Shown piece by piece: positions 1 to 11,071 of a DNA stretch of 50,946 bases. A model generated the notes under the pieces. It was given only the letters and a program-made list of their open reading frames with translations. It had not been told where the DNA came from and searched no databases. Source of the DNA: CAZMGD01 sp964565705 (lineage in GTDB: Bacteria > Actinomycetota > Acidimicrobiia > Acidimicrobiales > Ilumatobacteraceae); assembly GCA_964565705.1 (NCBI GenBank), contig CAZMGD010000019.1, forward strand, positions 1-50,946, written 5' to 3'. Positions within the stretch are counted from its first letter, which is position 1. Every line of letters starts with the position of its first letter. The position numbers were made by a program, and so were the translations under genes.

Positions 1-1
1 C

Positions 2-397
2 TACCGGGTGATGGGGTTGCAGGGCGTCGAGCTGATCCTGTGCGGCTACAACACCCCGATCCACTACGTGCCCGACCCGAGCCAGGACATCCTCCAGGGG
101 TTCCACAACGCGCTGGTGATGCAAGCCGGCGCCTACCAGAACGGCACCTGGGTGGTCGGCGTGGCCAAGGGTGGCATCGAGGAGGGCGTCGACTCGCTCG
201 GCCAGACGTGCATCGTCGCCCCGAGCGGCCAGATCGTCGCCCAGGCGTTCACGACCGGCGACGAGCTGCTCGTCGCCCGCTGCGATCTCGACTGGTGCCA
301 GCGCTACCAGGGCACGCTGTTCGACTTCGAGCGCTACCGCCGTCCCGAGGTCTACGGGCGCATCACGTCCCAGCGCGGCGTGGAGCGGCCCGGTTAG
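2..397 (+). CDS. Nitrilase-superfamily amidohydrolase, C-terminal part (N-carbamoyl-D-amino-acid hydrolase-like)
   Basis: The reading frame is open at the window edge, so only about the last 131 residues are present. The first visible residues, YRVMGLQGVELILCGYNTP, match the segment just after the catalytic Cys in carbon-nitrogen hydrolases of the N-carbamoyl-D-amino-acid hydrolase type. The catalytic Glu, Lys and Cys lie upstream, outside the window. The end of the protein (LFDFERYRRPEVYGRI) is typical of the same group. Such enzymes hydrolyse N-carbamoyl amino acids or beta-ureido acids to the free amino acid, CO2 and ammonia. The molybdenum hydroxylase and SsnA-like genes downstream fit a hydantoin, pyrimidine or purine breakdown setting, which is inference. 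Substrate cannot be fixed from this fragment. Confidence 0.8.
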   Translation, partial: YRVMGLQGVELILCGYNTPIHYVPDPSQDILQGFHNALVMQAGAYQNGTWVVGVAKGGIEEGVDSLGQTCIVAPSGQIVAQAFTTGDELLVARCDLDWCQRYQGTLFDFERYRRPEVYGRITSQRGVERPG

Positions 398-400
398 CGT
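395..400 (+). promoter_or_regulatory. TAGCGT -10 hexamer, probable leaderless start
   Basis: TAGCGT ends six bases before the ATG at 407 and no Shine-Dalgarno sequence lies between. The same hexamer occurs at the same distance before several other genes in the window. Confidence 0.4.
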
Positions 401-406
401 GGGCGC

Positions 407-985
407 ATGCCCCTCTTCGAACGTCCGGACGACGACACGCCGCTGACCCTCGTCGCGATCCAGTTCAGCGACGTGTTCCGGGCCCAGGAGTTCCTGACCG
501 CGGCGACGCGCCTCGCCGCCAACGGTCACCTGACGCTGAAGGACGCCGTGTTCGTGGCGTCCGACGACGAGGGCAAGACCGTCGTGCGCGAGACCATGGA
601 CCCGACACCCGGGCGCTCCGCGCTCGGCGGCGCGATGTGGACCAGCCTGTTCGGCCTGCTGCTCGCCGGACCGATCGGGTGGATCGGTGGCCTCGCCCTC
701 GGCGCCGGCACCGGCGCGGTCACCGCGAAGCTGGTGGACCTCGGCATCCCCGACGAGTGGGTCGACTGGTTCCGCCAGGCCGTGCACCCGGGCACCGTGA
801 TCCTCGCCCTGCTCGTCACGCACCTCGAGGAAGACGCGCTCGTCGCCGAGACCGAGCGCTTCAGCGGCGCCCACCTCGTCTACACCAACATCGACGCCGT
901 CGGCATGCAGCGCCTGGAGGAAGCGCTCGGCGAGCAGCCCGTTCCCGAGGACGCGGCACCGGTGGACGCCCCGCCCACGCTGTGA
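407..985 (+). CDS. DUF1269-family membrane-associated protein
   Basis: This is a 192-residue protein with the DUF1269 layout: an N-terminal alpha/beta part containing LKDAVFVASDDEGKTVV, then a Gly-rich hydrophobic hairpin at about residues 75-110, then a soluble C-terminal part ending in an acidic Pro/Ala tail. The hydrophobic stretch could span the membrane once or twice. Family members are found widely in actinobacteria and have no agreed biochemical role; some are grouped with general stress proteins. The gene starts ten bases after the preceding stop, and a TAGCGT hexamer just upstream suggests its own leaderless promoter. No partner gene is evident. The family call is good; the function is unknown. 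Confidence 0.75.
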   Translation: MPLFERPDDDTPLTLVAIQFSDVFRAQEFLTAATRLAANGHLTLKDAVFVASDDEGKTVVRETMDPTPGRSALGGAMWTSLFGLLLAGPIGWIGGLALGAGTGAVTAKLVDLGIPDEWVDWFRQAVHPGTVILALLVTHLEEDALVAETERFSGAHLVYTNIDAVGMQRLEEALGEQPVPEDAAPVDAPPTL

Positions 986-1031
986 ACAGCGCGTGACGCG
1001 ATCGCGCAACCCCTCGCGGCCAGGCCACTGA

Positions 1032-1040
1032 TTTGACAGA

Positions 1041-1048
<8 letters not shown>
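1032..1048. promoter_or_regulatory. Perfect inverted repeat TTTGACA-GAA-TGTCAAA
   Basis: Seven-base arms are separated by three bases, in an AT-rich patch before the fused molybdenum hydroxylase. The repeat covers the annotated ATG at 1041. This suggests an operator and favours the in-frame GTG at 1050 as the real start. The regulator is not identifiable. Confidence 0.55.
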
Positions 1049-3632
<2,584 letters not shown>

Positions 3633-3641
3633 CGCGCGGCG

Positions 3642-4670
3642 ATGAGCGCGGTGACGCCAGGGCTCGTCTGCGGGCACCACCACCTCTACTCGGCGCTCGC
3701 TCGTGGCATGCCGGCGCCGCCCACGCAGCCGCACGACTTCCGCTCGATCCTGGAGCAGGTCTGGTGGCGGCTGGACGCCGCGCTCGACCTCGACATGCTC
3801 CACGCCTCGGCGCTGCTCGGGGCGACCGAGGCCCTGCTGTGCGGCACGACCGGCATCGTCGACCACCACGAGAGCCCGAACGCGATCGAGGGCAGCCTCG
3901 ACGTGATCGCCACTGCGTGCGCCGAGGTCGGCGTCCGGGCGGTGTGCGCCTACGGCGTGACCGACCGTCACGGCGCCGACGGTGCGCGCCGCGGGCTGGC
4001 CGAGAACGAGCGCTTCCTGCGTGGCGGTGGACGAGGGTTGGTCGGTGTGCACGCCGCGTTCACGTGCACCGACGAGACGCTGGATGCAGCGGCGGGCCTC
4101 GCCGCGGACCTCGGTGTCGGCGTGCACATCCACGTCGCCGAGGGCCTTGACGACATGGCCGCCGGCGACCGTCTGGAACGCCTCGCCGCGGACGACTGGC
4201 TGATCGTGCACTGCGTGCACCTCGACCGCGACCTGCCGGGCACGATCGCCCACAACCCGCGCAGCAACATGAACAACGCGGTCGGCTACGCCGCGCCGGC
4301 CCAACGGCCCAACCCCGTCGTGCTCGGCACCGACGGGATCGGTGCCGACATGCTGGAGGAGTTCCGTCTCGCCTACGTCGCCCACCGGGCCGACGACGTG
4401 GCCGCGTCGCCGGACTCGGCGTGGAGCTGGCTGCAGGAGGGCTACCGGTTCGTACCCGAGGCCGCCGACGATCGGGTGACGTGGAGCTACGACCATGCCG
4501 ACTCACCGTGGCACGTCGCGTTCACCCCGGGCATCCGCGCGACCCGTGTGGTCAGCGCCGACGGCGAGGTGCTCGTCGATGACGGACGCCCGACGCGGGT
4601 GGACATCACCGAGGTCCGGGCCAAGGCCACCGAACAGGCCGACCGCCTGTTCGCCCGGCTCGCCGGCTGA
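3642..4670 (+). CDS. SsnA-like amidohydrolase, short N-terminus
   Basis: The 342-residue protein belongs to the metal-dependent amidohydrolase superfamily and is closest by eye to SsnA and the guanine/cytosine-deaminase branch. Metal-site features are visible: GHHHLYSALARGM near the N-terminus, HIHVAEG, VHCVHLD, the NPRSNMNN loop, and LGTDGIGADM with the catalytic Asp. Relatives have about 50-60 more residues first, forming half of the beta-sandwich that flanks the barrel; here the protein starts almost at the first metal-binding strand. Either the gene is N-terminally trimmed or the true start is unclear, since the preceding stop is only nine bases away. In known clusters ssnA accompanies molybdenum hydroxylases, as here. 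Deamination of a hydroxylated heterocycle is a reasonable inference. Confidence 0.75.
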   Translation: MSAVTPGLVCGHHHLYSALARGMPAPPTQPHDFRSILEQVWWRLDAALDLDMLHASALLGATEALLCGTTGIVDHHESPNAIEGSLDVIATACAEVGVRAVCAYGVTDRHGADGARRGLAENERFLRGGGRGLVGVHAAFTCTDETLDAAAGLAADLGVGVHIHVAEGLDDMAAGDRLERLAADDWLIVHCVHLDRDLPGTIAHNPRSNMNNAVGYAAPAQRPNPVVLGTDGIGADMLEEFRLAYVAHRADDVAASPDSAWSWLQEGYRFVPEAADDRVTWSYDHADSPWHVAFTPGIRATRVVSADGEVLVDDGRPTRVDITEVRAKATEQADRLFARLAG

Positions 4671-5303
4671 TCAGATGCCGAGATCGGCGTCGCGGAGTGC
4701 GGCGACGGCTTCGGTGTCGCCGGTGATCGCCACCTTCGCGTGCTTGCCCCGCCCGGCGAGGTAGAGGGCGATCTCCAGCGGCTCGCCGGCGATGCGCGCG
4801 GCCGGTTCCTGACCGCTCACGATCGTCGTTCCGTCCGGGCGGGCGAGGACGAGACCCACCTTCTTGGGACGGCCGGGCACGAACCGGACCGTGCGCTTGA
4901 GCTGCTTCCACAGCGCGTCCTGGAGGTCGGGCCGGTCAGGGCGCGGGCCCATGCCGTTCGCCCGGCGGAGGTCCTCGTGGTGCACGGCGTACTCGTTGAG
5001 GTTGATCAAGCCTGACAGCGGCCGCAGCGGCAGCGGCGGGCCGGAGCGCACCTTGGCGACCACCGCCTCGAACCCGTCGCTACCCGCTCGGGCCTGCGCC
5101 GCGACGGTCTGGCGCCCCAGCGCGCTGATCCGGTCACCGAGCAGGATGCCAGGCGCCCCGCGGACGCTGCGCTCGCGCACGACGAGGTGGGTGGCGAGAT
5201 CCATCGCCGACCAGCCCTCGCAGAGCGTGGGGGCCTCGGGCCCGAGCTCCAAGAACAGGTCGCACAGCTCGGTGCGCTCGCGGCGGTCCAAGGCTTCGGG
5301 CAC
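4671..5303 (-). CDS. TIGR03085-type DinB/maleylpyruvate-isomerase-fold protein
   Basis: About 210 residues. The N-terminal LCDLFLELGPEAPTLCEGWSAMDLATHLVVRE segment, abbreviated here as LCEGW...DLATHLVVRE, is the hallmark of the TIGR03085 branch of the DinB/MDMPI four-helix fold, in which His residues bind a metal. Members are probably mycothiol-dependent or metal-binding enzymes of unknown reaction. The C-terminal half continues with the family pattern NEYAVHHEDLRRANG and a small alpha/beta domain. The GTG at 5303 is chosen because the frame further upstream does not resemble the family and because TACCGT lies seven bases before it on this strand. The gene is convergent with the SsnA-like gene; the two stops are adjacent. 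It is divergent from the LLM gene at 5340. Confidence 0.75.
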   Translation of the reverse strand: MPEALDRRERTELCDLFLELGPEAPTLCEGWSAMDLATHLVVRERSVRGAPGILLGDRISALGRQTVAAQARAGSDGFEAVVAKVRSGPPLPLRPLSGLINLNEYAVHHEDLRRANGMGPRPDRPDLQDALWKQLKRTVRFVPGRPKKVGLVLARPDGTTIVSGQEPAARIAGEPLEIALYLAGRGKHAKVAITGDTEAVAALRDADLGI

Positions 5304-5310
5304 GCGCTTG

Positions 5311-5333
5311 ACGGTACCGTCTGTGAGTACATT
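5311..5333. promoter_or_regulatory. Divergent promoter with perfect 10-bp palindrome
   Basis: ACGGTACCGT at 5311-5320 is a perfect palindrome. On the minus strand it gives TACCGT seven bases before GTG 5303. On the plus strand TACATT at 5328-5333 ends six bases before ATG 5340. Both genes therefore look leaderless and could share one operator. Confidence 0.45.
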
Positions 5334-5339
5334 CCGAGC

Positions 5340-6341
5340 ATGGATCATCCCGTCGCGCTGTACCTGCAGGACGCCCATCCGATCCGCGACGGGATGGCCT
5401 ACAGCCAATACGCCGAGGACCGGGGCTTCGACGCCGTGTGGCAGGCCGAGAGCCGCCTCGTCCGCGAGGCAACCGTGCCGATGGCTGCATTTGCAAGCGT
5501 CACCGAGCGGATCAAGGTCGGTTCCGGTGTCGTCGACTGCTGGAGCCGCAACCCGGCGCGGCTGGCGGCGACGTTCTCCACGCTCGACGACCTCGCGCCG
5601 GGCCGGGTGATCCTCGGGATCGGCGCCTGGTGGGATCCGCTTGCCGCCAAGGTCGGCATCGCCCGCCACCGGCCGCTCGGCGCGATGCGCGAGATCGTCA
5701 CCGTCGTGCGCGCCCTGCTGCAGAACGAGACCGTGACGTTCGACGGTCAGCACGTGCACCTCGACGGCGTCGAGTTGGACTACGTCTACCAGGAACGTCG
5801 ACCCAAGGACGTCCCGATCTACATCGGGGCCACGGGGATGAAGATGATGGAGCTGACCGGCGAGATCGCCGACGGCGTCGTGCTCAACTACCTCGTCTCG
5901 CCCGACTACAACGACCGAGCCCTCGACGCCCTGGCGACCGGTGCCGACCGGGCAGGCCGCAGCATCGACGACCTCGACCGGCCGCAGCTCGTCGTGTGCA
6001 GCGTCCACGAGGATCGCCAGACAGCGCTCGACATGGCTCGGCTGATGGTGACCCAGTACCTCGGGCAGCAGCCGCACATCATGAAGGCGTCGGGGGTGCC
6101 TCAGAGCCTGCTCGACCGCGTGGGCGAAGTGCTGACGTGGCCGGCCACGCACGAGCAGGTGGAGGCGGCGAGCGAGCTCGTACCCGACGAGATCGTGCAG
6201 ATGCTGACCGCGAGCGGCACGCCGGCCGAGGCGCGCGAGCGGGTGCGGCACTACGTCGACCACGGGTGCACCTGCCCGATCCTCTACCCGCTCGGCGACG
6301 TGCACGCGATGATCGACGCGTTCACTGTGAACGCTGCGTGA
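5340..6341 (+). CDS. LLM-class flavin/F420-dependent oxidoreductase
   Basis: The 333-residue protein has the bacterial luciferase-like (LLM) barrel: PVALYLQD at strand 1, GFDAVWQAESRL, the RIKVGSGVVDCW strand, GRVILGIGAWWDP, and DVPIYIGATGMKMMEL near strand 7. The cofactor is probably F420 or FMN; which one cannot be read from sequence alone. Members catalyse hydride transfer or monooxygenation on many substrates, including N-heterocycles and steroids. A longer in-frame start exists at 5187, but that region runs over the divergent gene and does not resemble the family, so ATG 5340 is preferred. It probably forms a transcription unit separate from the Mo-hydroxylase subunits starting at 6383. 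The physiological substrate is unknown. Confidence 0.85.
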   Translation: MDHPVALYLQDAHPIRDGMAYSQYAEDRGFDAVWQAESRLVREATVPMAAFASVTERIKVGSGVVDCWSRNPARLAATFSTLDDLAPGRVILGIGAWWDPLAAKVGIARHRPLGAMREIVTVVRALLQNETVTFDGQHVHLDGVELDYVYQERRPKDVPIYIGATGMKMMELTGEIADGVVLNYLVSPDYNDRALDALATGADRAGRSIDDLDRPQLVVCSVHEDRQTALDMARLMVTQYLGQQPHIMKASGVPQSLLDRVGEVLTWPATHEQVEAASELVPDEIVQMLTASGTPAEARERVRHYVDHGCTCPILYPLGDVHAMIDAFTVNAA

Positions 6342-6369
6342 CGTGCGACTCCCCAGCCTGAACGGTTTG

Positions 6370-6375
6370 TAAAGT
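6370..6375 (+). promoter_or_regulatory. TAAAGT -10 hexamer, probable leaderless start
   Basis: TAAAGT ends seven bases before GTG 6383 within an AT-rich patch. No ribosome-binding site is seen, so translation probably begins at the mRNA 5' end. Confidence 0.4.
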
Positions 6376-6382
6376 CACGCCC

Positions 6383-7252
6383 GTGCCGATCGCCGTCCCG
6401 ACCGACCTCGACGACGTGCTGTCCCGGCTCGCGTCGACGCCGGATGCGCTGCTGCTCCAGGGCGGCACCGATCTCATGGTCGAGATCAACATGCACCACC
6501 GCCAGCCGCCGGCGTCGGTGATCGCCCTCCGCCGCGTCGGCGCCCTGCGCACGTGGCACCATGACCCGCACCGGGGCGACCACGACGACGGCGTGGTGAC
6601 CATCGGTGCCGGCGTCGCGTACGCCGAGATGGAACGGGCGCCGCTCGCCGACCTGCTGCCGGCCCTCGCCGAGGCCGCTCGCACCGTCGGCTCGCCCCAG
6701 ATCCGCGCCGCCGGCACGCTCGGCGGCAACCTCGGCACCTGCTCCCCCGCCGGTGACGGCCTCCCGGTCCTGTTCGCGCTCGATGCCGTGGTGCACCTTC
6801 GACGCGCCGGGTCGCAGCGCGACGTGCCGATCCACGACTTCATGGTCGGCGTGAAGCGCAACGTGTTGGAACCGGGCGAACTGATCACCGGGGTGACCGT
6901 GCCGGTGCTCCAGGGGTGGCAGGGGTACTCGAAGGTCGGCGTGCGCAACGCGATGGTGATCGCGACCGCGTCGGCGTGCCTCGCCGCCGACCCGGAGCGC
7001 GACGAGGTGCGCCTCGCGCTCGGCGCTGTCGGGCCGACGATCATCCGCTGCCGTGAGGCCGAGGCATGGCTCGCGTCGGAGGTCGATCTCGGTCGCGACG
7101 AGCCCGACATCGGCGACGCCGTCGCCGCCGAGTTCGGCCGCCGCGCTGCGGCCGAGGCCCGCCCGATCGACGACCACCGGTCCACTGCCGCCTACCGCCG
7201 GCACGCGGTCGGCGTGCTCGCGACACGCCTCCTGAAGCGGGCGTTCGCATGA
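6383..7252 (+). CDS. Molybdenum hydroxylase FAD-binding subunit (CoxM/XdhB family)
   Basis: The 289-residue protein is the medium (FAD) subunit of a xanthine-dehydrogenase-type enzyme. Visible family motifs are LLQGGTDLMVEIN for the first FAD loop, TIGAGVAYAEME, and the FAD-contacting AAGTLGGNLGTCSPAGDGLPVL segment at about residues 111-132 (written here only as AAGTLGGNLGTCSPAGD). The C-terminal CO-dehydrogenase flavoprotein domain ends in a Tyr-Arg-Arg segment typical of the family. The subunit accepts electrons from the 2Fe-2S subunit and passes them to NAD+ or another acceptor. Its stop overlaps the next start as ATGA, and the three subunit genes form one translationally coupled operon in the order M-S-L. 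Confidence 0.92.
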   Translation: MPIAVPTDLDDVLSRLASTPDALLLQGGTDLMVEINMHHRQPPASVIALRRVGALRTWHHDPHRGDHDDGVVTIGAGVAYAEMERAPLADLLPALAEAARTVGSPQIRAAGTLGGNLGTCSPAGDGLPVLFALDAVVHLRRAGSQRDVPIHDFMVGVKRNVLEPGELITGVTVPVLQGWQGYSKVGVRNAMVIATASACLAADPERDEVRLALGAVGPTIIRCREAEAWLASEVDLGRDEPDIGDAVAAEFGRRAAAEARPIDDHRSTAAYRRHAVGVLATRLLKRAFA

Positions 7253-7743
7253 GCGGGCCCGGCGCCGAGCTGTACACGCTGACGGTCAACGGCGAGCGCC
7301 ACGAGGTCCGCGACGCGTGGCTGGGCGAGAGCCTGCTGTACGTGCTGCGTGAGCGCCTCGGCCTACCGGGCGCCAAGGGCGCGTGCGAGCAGGGCGAGTG
7401 CGGCAGCTGCACGGTGCTGCTCGACGGTGCGGCCGTGTGCGCCTGCCTGGTGATGGCCGCGTCGGCGGTCGATGCCGAGATCACGACGGTGGAAGGGCTC
7501 GCCCCGGATGGCGGGCTCACCGACGTGCAGCAGGCGTTCCTCACCGAGGGTGCCGTGCAGTGCGGATTCTGCACGCCGGGGCTGATCGTCGCCGTGCACC
7601 ACCTCCTCGCCGACAACCCACGGCCCACCGCGCTGGAGACCAAGGAAGCGCTGTCGGGCAACATCTGCCGCTGCACGGGGTACGGACGGATCTTCGCCGC
7701 CGTCGAGTCCGTCGTGCGGGTGAGGACGGGCACCGATGGTTGA
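7249..7743 (+). CDS. Molybdenum hydroxylase 2Fe-2S subunit (CoxS/XdhC-type small subunit)
   Basis: The 164-residue small subunit has both clusters. The N-terminal ferredoxin domain has C46, C51 and C54 in ACEQGECGSC plus a Cys at 64-66. The C-terminal helical domain has C105 and C108 in VQCGFCTPG, and C140 and C142 in ICRCTGYG. It conducts electrons between the Moco subunit encoded next and the FAD subunit encoded before. The start overlaps the preceding stop by four bases, and the end overlaps the next gene by eight, so expression of the three is likely coupled. The domain content duplicates the N-terminus of the fused enzyme at 1041, but the two sequences differ clearly and are not a recent duplication. 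Confidence 0.93.
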   Translation: MSGPGAELYTLTVNGERHEVRDAWLGESLLYVLRERLGLPGAKGACEQGECGSCTVLLDGAAVCACLVMAASAVDAEITTVEGLAPDGGLTDVQQAFLTEGAVQCGFCTPGLIVAVHHLLADNPRPTALETKEALSGNICRCTGYGRIFAAVESVVRVRTGTDG

Positions 7744-10015
7744 GACCGCGACGGGCACCGGTCGCCGCCTGCGGCCAGGCGAGCTGGGCACGAACGCGCC
7801 ACGGCCCGACGGGGTGCCGAAGGTCCAAGGCCGCTTCGCGTTCAGCAACGACCTCTGGGCAGAGAACATGCTGTGGGGCGCGACCCTGCGCTCGCCGCAC
7901 CCCTACGCCCGCATCGTCGAGATCGACCTGACCGAGGCATGGAAGGTCAGCGGCGTCGAGACGATCCTCACCGCCGCCGACGTGCCGGGCAAGCCGACCT
8001 ACGGGTTGATCTCACAGGACCAGCCGGTGCTGGCGAGCGAGTACGTGCGCTACATGGGCGAGCCCGTCGCCGCGGTCGCCGCCGACCACCCCGAGACGTG
8101 CCGTCGCGCACTCGCCGCGATCAAGGTCACCTACGAGGTGCTCGACCCATTGACCGACGCGGAGGAGGCGGTCGCCGGCACCCACGACGCGATCCACCCC
8201 GACGGCAACATCTTGCGCCACCAGCGGATCGTGCACGGCGATCCGTCGGTCGTCGGCGACGTCGCCGTCGAGGCGACCTACGAGATCGGCATGCAGGACC
8301 AGGCGTTCCTGGGCACCGAGGCCGCGCTCGCCGTGCCCGATCCTGGCGCGGCCGGCGTGGAGCTGTACATCGCGACCCAATGGCTGCACGAGGACCGCAA
8401 GCAGGTCGCTGCCTGCCTCGGCCTGCCGGAGGCGAAGGTGCGCCTCGTCCTCGGCGGCGTGGGCGGTGCGTTCGGGGCCCGCGAGGACATCAGCCTCCAG
8501 GTGCACTGCTGTCTGCTGGCCCTGCGCACCGGGCGGCCGGTGAAGATGCAGTACGGGCGGGAGGAGAGCTTCTTCGGGCACGTGCACCGCCACCCGGCGA
8601 AGATCTGGATGCGCCACCACGCGACGGCCGACGGGCGGATCGTGAAGATCGAGGCCCGCTTCGTGTTCGACGGGGGCGCGTACACCAGCACGTCACCCGC
8701 CGTGCTGATCAACGGCGTCACCCAGGCCCAGGGCCCCTACCAGTGCCCCAACGCGCTCGTCGAGGGGTGGGCGGCGCGCACGAACAACCCGCCATGCGGC
8801 GCGATGCGCGGCTTCGGGGTCGTGCAAGCGTGCTTCGCCCACGAGGGCCAGATGGACCTGCTCGCCGAAGCGTGCGCCCTCTCCCCCGTCGAGATCCGGC
8901 TGCACAACGCGATGCGGACCGGCGATCCGCTGATCACGGGGCAGATCGTCGAGAGCGTCGCTCCCGTCGAGCGTTGCATCCGCGAGACCGACGCCCTGCC
9001 GATGCCCGACGACCTCCCCGACCGGCCCGACGAGCTGGAGCTGCCGGGCGGATCGGGCCGCACCGCCGACCGCTCGCACATCCGTCGCGGCGTCGGCTTC
9101 GCCGTCAGCATCAAGAACCTCATGTACTCCGAGGGCTTCGACGACTACTCGACGGCGCGCTGCCGGCTCTCCGGCGGGGTCGCCACGCTGAAGTTCGCGA
9201 CCGCCGAGGTCGGCCAGGGCTTCGTGATGCTGGCCCAGCAGATCGCCCGCACGATCCTCGGCGTCGACGAGGTGATCCTCGACACGATCGACACCCAGAT
9301 CGGATCCGCCGGCAGCACGTCGGCCAGCCGCCAGACTTGGATGTCGGGCGGCGCGGTGGACGCCGCCTGCCGCCAGGTGCGCGAGCGCCTGTTCGAGGCG
9401 GTCGGCGCCGCGCACGGGCTCGAGCCGGTGCAGCTGGCGATCGAGGGCACCGACGTGGTCGACACGATCGGCACGCTGCGGATCCCCGTGGCCGAGGCGT
9501 CCGAGGGCCTCGACCTGGACGAGACGGTCGAGTACCGCCACGCGCCCACCGAAGACCTCGACGAGGACGGGCAGGGCAACTGCCACGTGGCCTTCGCGTT
9601 CGTGGCCCATCGCGCCGTGGTGGACGTCGACCCCGGTCTCGGGCTCGTGAAGGTCGTACAAGTTGCAACTGCACAGGACGTCGGGCGGGCCCTCAACCCG
9701 CTGTCGATCCAGGGCCAGATCGAGGGCGGCATCGCCCAGGGGCTCGGCCTGGCGGTGATGGAGGAGATCGTCGTCACCGACGGCCGGGTCCGCAACCCGA
9801 GCTTCACCGACTACCTCCTGCCGACCGCGCTCGACGCGCCGGAGGTCGTCTACTCGCTCGTCGAGGAGCCTGACCCGATGGCGCCGCTCGGCGCGAAGGG
9901 CGTCGGCGAGCCACCGTGCATCTCGGTCACCCCGGCGATCGCCGCCGCGATCCGCCAGGCGACGGGTCGGCCGATCACGCGGGTGCCGGTGCGTCCCCAG
10001 GACATCTGCCTGTAG
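7736..10015 (+). CDS. Molybdenum hydroxylase Moco-binding large subunit
   Basis: The 759-residue protein is the molybdopterin-binding subunit. It starts with the alpha/beta hammerhead domain (NAPRPDGVPKVQGRFAF) and continues with the Moco domains: GGVGGAFGARED, AMRGFGVVQ, SASRQTWMSGGA and the C-terminal GAKGVGEPP containing the catalytic Glu. It belongs to the same superfamily as xanthine, nicotinate, quinoline and CO dehydrogenases. The active-site loop before the FGAREDIS motif does not show the AYRCSFR type of CO dehydrogenase, so CO oxidation is unlikely. The precise substrate is undetermined; nearby genes suggest purines or other N-heterocycles. It completes the three-gene unit and is followed 24 bases later by the MBL-fold hydrolase. 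Confidence 0.92.
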   Translation: MVETATGTGRRLRPGELGTNAPRPDGVPKVQGRFAFSNDLWAENMLWGATLRSPHPYARIVEIDLTEAWKVSGVETILTAADVPGKPTYGLISQDQPVLASEYVRYMGEPVAAVAADHPETCRRALAAIKVTYEVLDPLTDAEEAVAGTHDAIHPDGNILRHQRIVHGDPSVVGDVAVEATYEIGMQDQAFLGTEAALAVPDPGAAGVELYIATQWLHEDRKQVAACLGLPEAKVRLVLGGVGGAFGAREDISLQVHCCLLALRTGRPVKMQYGREESFFGHVHRHPAKIWMRHHATADGRIVKIEARFVFDGGAYTSTSPAVLINGVTQAQGPYQCPNALVEGWAARTNNPPCGAMRGFGVVQACFAHEGQMDLLAEACALSPVEIRLHNAMRTGDPLITGQIVESVAPVERCIRETDALPMPDDLPDRPDELELPGGSGRTADRSHIRRGVGFAVSIKNLMYSEGFDDYSTARCRLSGGVATLKFATAEVGQGFVMLAQQIARTILGVDEVILDTIDTQIGSAGSTSASRQTWMSGGAVDAACRQVRERLFEAVGAAHGLEPVQLAIEGTDVVDTIGTLRIPVAEASEGLDLDETVEYRHAPTEDLDEDGQGNCHVAFAFVAHRAVVDVDPGLGLVKVVQVATAQDVGRALNPLSIQGQIEGGIAQGLGLAVMEEIVVTDGRVRNPSFTDYLLPTALDAPEVVYSLVEEPDPMAPLGAKGVGEPPCISVTPAIAAAIRQATGRPITRVPVRPQDICL

Positions 10016-10039
10016 TCGCGGCAGCGCGATGCTGGGTGG

Positions 10040-10987
<948 letters not shown>

Positions 10988-11022
10988 CGCAGAGCACGTT
11001 CCATCGGACCGCCAGCGCGTGC

Positions 11023-11064
11023 TACTATATGTAGTCGTACAAGTATCTCCGCCTGAGCAGGGGG
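11023..11064 (+). promoter_or_regulatory. Promoter and leader of amidohydrolase gene
   Basis: TACTAT at 11023-11028 is a good -10 in an AT-rich island. It overlaps the near-palindrome CTACTATATGTAG and is followed by the dyad TGTA-GTCG-TACA at 11030-11041. CAGGGGG at about 11058-11064 is the likely ribosome-binding site for GTG 11072. Confidence 0.45.
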
Positions 11065-11071
11065 CACCGCC

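Noticed and set aside
7736..10015. Aerobic CO dehydrogenase large subunit (coxL)
   Set aside because: The form I active-site loop of the AYRCSFR type was not found, and gene order M-S-L is common to all xanthine-dehydrogenase-type enzymes.
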